DNA of 19,401 nt. Source: an uncultured Actinomycetes bacterium. Its GTDB lineage: Bacteria; Actinomycetota; Actinomycetes; S36-B12. Made by a program: the position numbers and the translations under genes. Position 1 is the first letter of the stretch. Each line of letters begins with the position of its first letter. Positions 14,611-19,401 of the stretch are shown piece after piece. Below the pieces are notes generated by a model. That model was given only the letters and a program-made list of their open reading frames with translations. It ran no database searches and had not been told where the DNA came from. The DNA is taken from assembly GCA_903848435.1 (NCBI GenBank), contig CAINGG010000003.1, forward strand, positions 1 through 19,401. The letters run 5' to 3'.

Positions 14611-16041
14611 CTAGGCGCGCGCCCCTTCGAGCTGTCCCATGTCCTCGAGCGGCACGCCCTTCGTTTCCTTGATGTATTTGGCCACGAAAGGAATCGACAG
14701 GATCGCGAAGGCGGTGAAGATTCCGTAGGCCAGGCCCAGCGAGATGCCGGCCAGGCCCGGAAACGTCGTCGACACGATGAAGTTGGCGGCCCACTGGGCG
14801 GACGCTGCCACGGCCAATGCCGCCGCTCGGATGCGGTTGGGGAACATCTCGCCGAGGAGCACCCAGACGACCGGGCCCCACGTGGCGGCGAAAAAGGCGA
14901 CATAGAGATTGAACGAGATGAGCGCGACGACGTCGGGGCCATCGGTCAGTGTTGGCGAGCCATCGGCTCCGACCGGTGCGGTGCCGAAGACGTAGGTCAA
15001 CGTGGCGAGGGTGACCACCATGCCCGCCGAGCCCACGAGCAGCAGCGGCTTGCGACCCACCCGGTCGACGAGCGCGATAGCCACGATGGTGAAGGCGACG
15101 TTGACGCCGGTGGTGATGAGTGAGGTCTGGAAGGCCTGCGACTCGGAGAAGCCGACGGCCTCCCAGATCGTGTTGGAGTAGTAGAAGACAGCATTGATGC
15201 CGACGAACTGCTGGAAGGCACTGAGCAGGATTCCGATCCACACGATGGGCATCAGTCCGAGCGTCTTGCCACGCAGGTCCGACATGCGCGGCTTGTGGTC
15301 GCCCTGCAGTGACTGCTCGATGTCCTGGACCATCGGCGTGACGTCGACGGTGTAGATGGTGGACAGCACCTGCCCGGCCTCGGCGGTCTTGCCGACGGAC
15401 ACGAGGTAGCGCGGGGACTCGGGAATTCGCAGCACCAGGAGTCCGAAGACGATGGCCGGGATCAGCATGCTGAGGAACATCCACTGCCAGGCTTCGAGGC
15501 CGAGCAGCCATTCGTTGCGGGCATTGCCGCCGGCCGCATTGAGGACGAGGTAGTTGACCAGACCCGTCGCGAAGATGCCGATGACGATGGCGAACTGCTG
15601 GAGCGAGCCCATGCGACCGCGGATGTCCGCTGGGGCGATCTCGGCGATGTACATGGGAGCCATCACGCTGGCCACGCCGATGCCGAAGCCGCCGAGGAAG
15701 CGCCAGAAGCACAGGTCGTAGACACCGAGCGGAAACGCCTGCCCGATGGCAGCGATCAGAAAGAGGACGGCAGCGACGAGCATGACTTTCTTGCGGCCGA
15801 AGCGATCGGCCAGCGTGCCGGTGAACCACGCGCCGATCGCCGATCCGATGAGCGCGATCGAAACGACGAATCCGATGCCGAAGCCGGACAGTCCGAAGAG
15901 GTCCTTGAGGGCTGTCGCAGCGCCGTTGATGACGGCGGAGTCATAGCCGAAGAGGAAGCCGCCCAGTGCGGCGGTCGAGGCAAGACCGACCACCCTTCCG
16001 GTGCGGTAGTCCTTGCCTGCGGCCGTCGGAGTCGTTGCCAT
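14611..16041 (-). CDS. MFS sugar-porter-family transporter
   Basis: This 476-residue integral membrane protein of the major facilitator superfamily, sugar porter branch, probably moves a sugar or polyol with protons across the cytoplasmic membrane. The diagnostic repeats are present: GGFLFGYDSAVING (27-40), DRFGRKK (79-85) and its second-half copy DRVGRKP (326-332), RGRMGSLQQF (141-150), PESPRYL (207-213), QQFVGINAVFYYS (277-289), PNRIR (401-405) and KETKG (458-462). About twelve hydrophobic segments fit, with a large cytoplasmic loop around 210-260. The exact sugar cannot be read. The ATG at 16041 has a strong but closely spaced ribosome site. The gene is single; its 70-bp upstream gap follows the end of sbcC on the same strand. 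Confidence 0.94.
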   Translation of the reverse strand: MATTPTAAGKDYRTGRVVGLASTAALGGFLFGYDSAVINGAATALKDLFGLSGFGIGFVVSIALIGSAIGAWFTGTLADRFGRKKVMLVAAVLFLIAAIGQAFPLGVYDLCFWRFLGGFGIGVASVMAPMYIAEIAPADIRGRMGSLQQFAIVIGIFATGLVNYLVLNAAGGNARNEWLLGLEAWQWMFLSMLIPAIVFGLLVLRIPESPRYLVSVGKTAEAGQVLSTIYTVDVTPMVQDIEQSLQGDHKPRMSDLRGKTLGLMPIVWIGILLSAFQQFVGINAVFYYSNTIWEAVGFSESQAFQTSLITTGVNVAFTIVAIALVDRVGRKPLLLVGSAGMVVTLATLTYVFGTAPVGADGSPTLTDGPDVVALISFNLYVAFFAATWGPVVWVLLGEMFPNRIRAAALAVAASAQWAANFIVSTTFPGLAGISLGLAYGIFTAFAILSIPFVAKYIKETKGVPLEDMGQLEGARA

Positions 16042-16045
16042 GGCA

Positions 16046-16051
16046 CCTCCC
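16046..16051 (-). promoter_or_regulatory. Shine-Dalgarno of the MFS gene, in a small hairpin
   Basis: The minus strand reads GGGAGG, with GGAGG ending 4 nt before the ATG at 16041. It lies within CACC-GGGA-GGTG, a 4-bp stem that could partly hide it. The stem is short, so regulation is speculative. Confidence 0.5.
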
Positions 16052-16111
16052 GGTGATCTGCCAGGAACGCTAGGGGCTTGACCGCTCCATCGCGGGGATT
16101 TGAGCAGGTTG

Positions 16112-18783
<2,672 letters not shown>

Positions 18784-18787
<4 letters not shown>

Positions 18788-19401
18788 CGCGACACTCCAT
18801 CGATGCGAACGCGCTCGACTGCCTCGCGCAGCAGCGCCTGCTCGATCTCGTCAGGCGGCGTCGAGGTCACATGCTCGACGAAGGCCTCCGCGATGGCGAG
18901 CGGATCACTCACCGGGACGCCCTCGGCATCGACGGCGATGATCGCGTCAGGGATCGAGCGCTCGAAGGTGAGCTCGACGGCGTGCGGGAGCACGGCGCGC
19001 AATCGGCCCATCGGATCGTCGGGACGGCGCGCATCGGTCAGGCGTACGCGCACCCAGTGATCGGCGTAGGACGCCGTGGCGGGATCGTCGAGCAGCTCCT
19101 GCAGGGTGCCGGTGAGCGTGATGAGCGGACGCGGCACCGGCGTGGGGACGAGCGTCACCGAGATCGGACCCGTCGCGGGCACGTTGAGGACGGTGACCGA
19201 CTTCACGTGGTGCTGCTCGGAGAAGGAGAACGCGAGCGGGGAGCCGCTGTAGCGCACCGTGGGATCGACGACAGCCTGGGCGCCGTGGAGGTGGCCGAGG
19301 GCGACGTAGTCGACGCCGTCGAAGACTCCCGCGGGTGCATCGCCGATCCCGCCGACGCGCAGGTCTCGCTCGGAATCGCTGACCACGGCGTCGCCACCGC
19401 C
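18784..19401 (-). CDS. sbcD: SbcD, nuclease subunit of SbcCD, C-terminal part (5' end outside window)
   Basis: The frame is open to the window edge; 205 residues of the C-terminal part are present, ending with TGA at 18784-18786. It contains SDSERDLRVGG near the visible start and the metallophosphoesterase motif YVALGHLHGAQ, whose histidines bind the catalytic metal pair, then VRYSGSPLAFSFSE. The following C-terminal domain caps the active site and contacts SbcC. SbcD supplies the Mn-dependent exonuclease and endonuclease activity of the complex. The 4-nt overlap with sbcC (GTGA) shows the normal sbcDC operon order. Confidence 0.95.

Noticed and set aside
16052..16111. Promoter for the MFS gene (TAGCGT at 16067-16072, minus strand)
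   Set aside because: The hexamer fits TANNNT, but no -35 stands 16-18 bp upstream, and read-through from sbcC is equally possible.

Overview
The window is a tightly packed stretch of a high-GC actinobacterial chromosome (Actinomycetota). Three things suggest this. Composition is strongly G+C-rich, with G/C-biased third codon positions. The 2-oxoglutarate dehydrogenase is the single-chain E2-E1 fusion (Kgd/OdhA type) known from actinobacteria. It is followed by a small protein that looks like the actinobacterial DUF6104 family. Essentially every base is coding. The longest gap between genes is under 80 bp, and no tRNA, rRNA, CRISPR array, insertion sequence or phage gene is visible.

Layout: (1) 1-435, the C-terminal end of a malic enzyme on the plus strand, converging on (2) 440-4201, kgd plus the 59-residue DUF6104-like gene on the minus strand. 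(3) 4229-8406, minus strand, a compact operon read in the order coxG, coxF (an XdhC-YHS fusion), coxD (MoxR AAA+), coxE (VWA), mog. These are maturation genes of the aerobic molybdenum CO dehydrogenase / xanthine dehydrogenase type. (4) 8484-10224, molybdopterin synthesis: moaD (+) converging on moaE-moaA (-). (5) 10288-11924, plus strand, a second XdhC protein and a MobA/MocA-like nucleotidyltransferase. (6) 11926-14609, a divergent acyl-CoA dehydrogenase / aldehyde dehydrogenase pair. (7) 14611-16041, a sugar-porter MFS transporter. (8) 16112-19401, sbcC and the C-terminal part of sbcD.

Regions 3 to 5 form one functional block. MoaA, MoaD and MoaE make molybdopterin (MoaC is not here) and Mog adenylates it for Mo insertion. 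The nucleotidyltransferase probably makes the cytidylylated cofactor used by molybdenum hydroxylases. The XdhC proteins sulfurate or deliver the cofactor. MoxR and the VWA protein act as a chaperone pair, and CoxG is a membrane-anchored SRPBCC protein that in CO dehydrogenase systems links the enzyme to the membrane. No molybdenum hydroxylase catalytic subunit (L, M or S) lies in the window, so the client enzyme must be encoded elsewhere.

The most unusual sequence-level feature is a 14-bp perfect palindrome at 8730-8743. It encodes the Gly-Gly-stop C-termini of MoaD on one strand and of MoaA on the other. Other points of interest are the XdhC-YHS fusion, a 17-nt hyphenated palindrome fused to the kgd start codon with a leaderless-type -10, and repeated 8-nt start/stop overlaps in the cox operon. 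I see no clearly new defence or mobile system.
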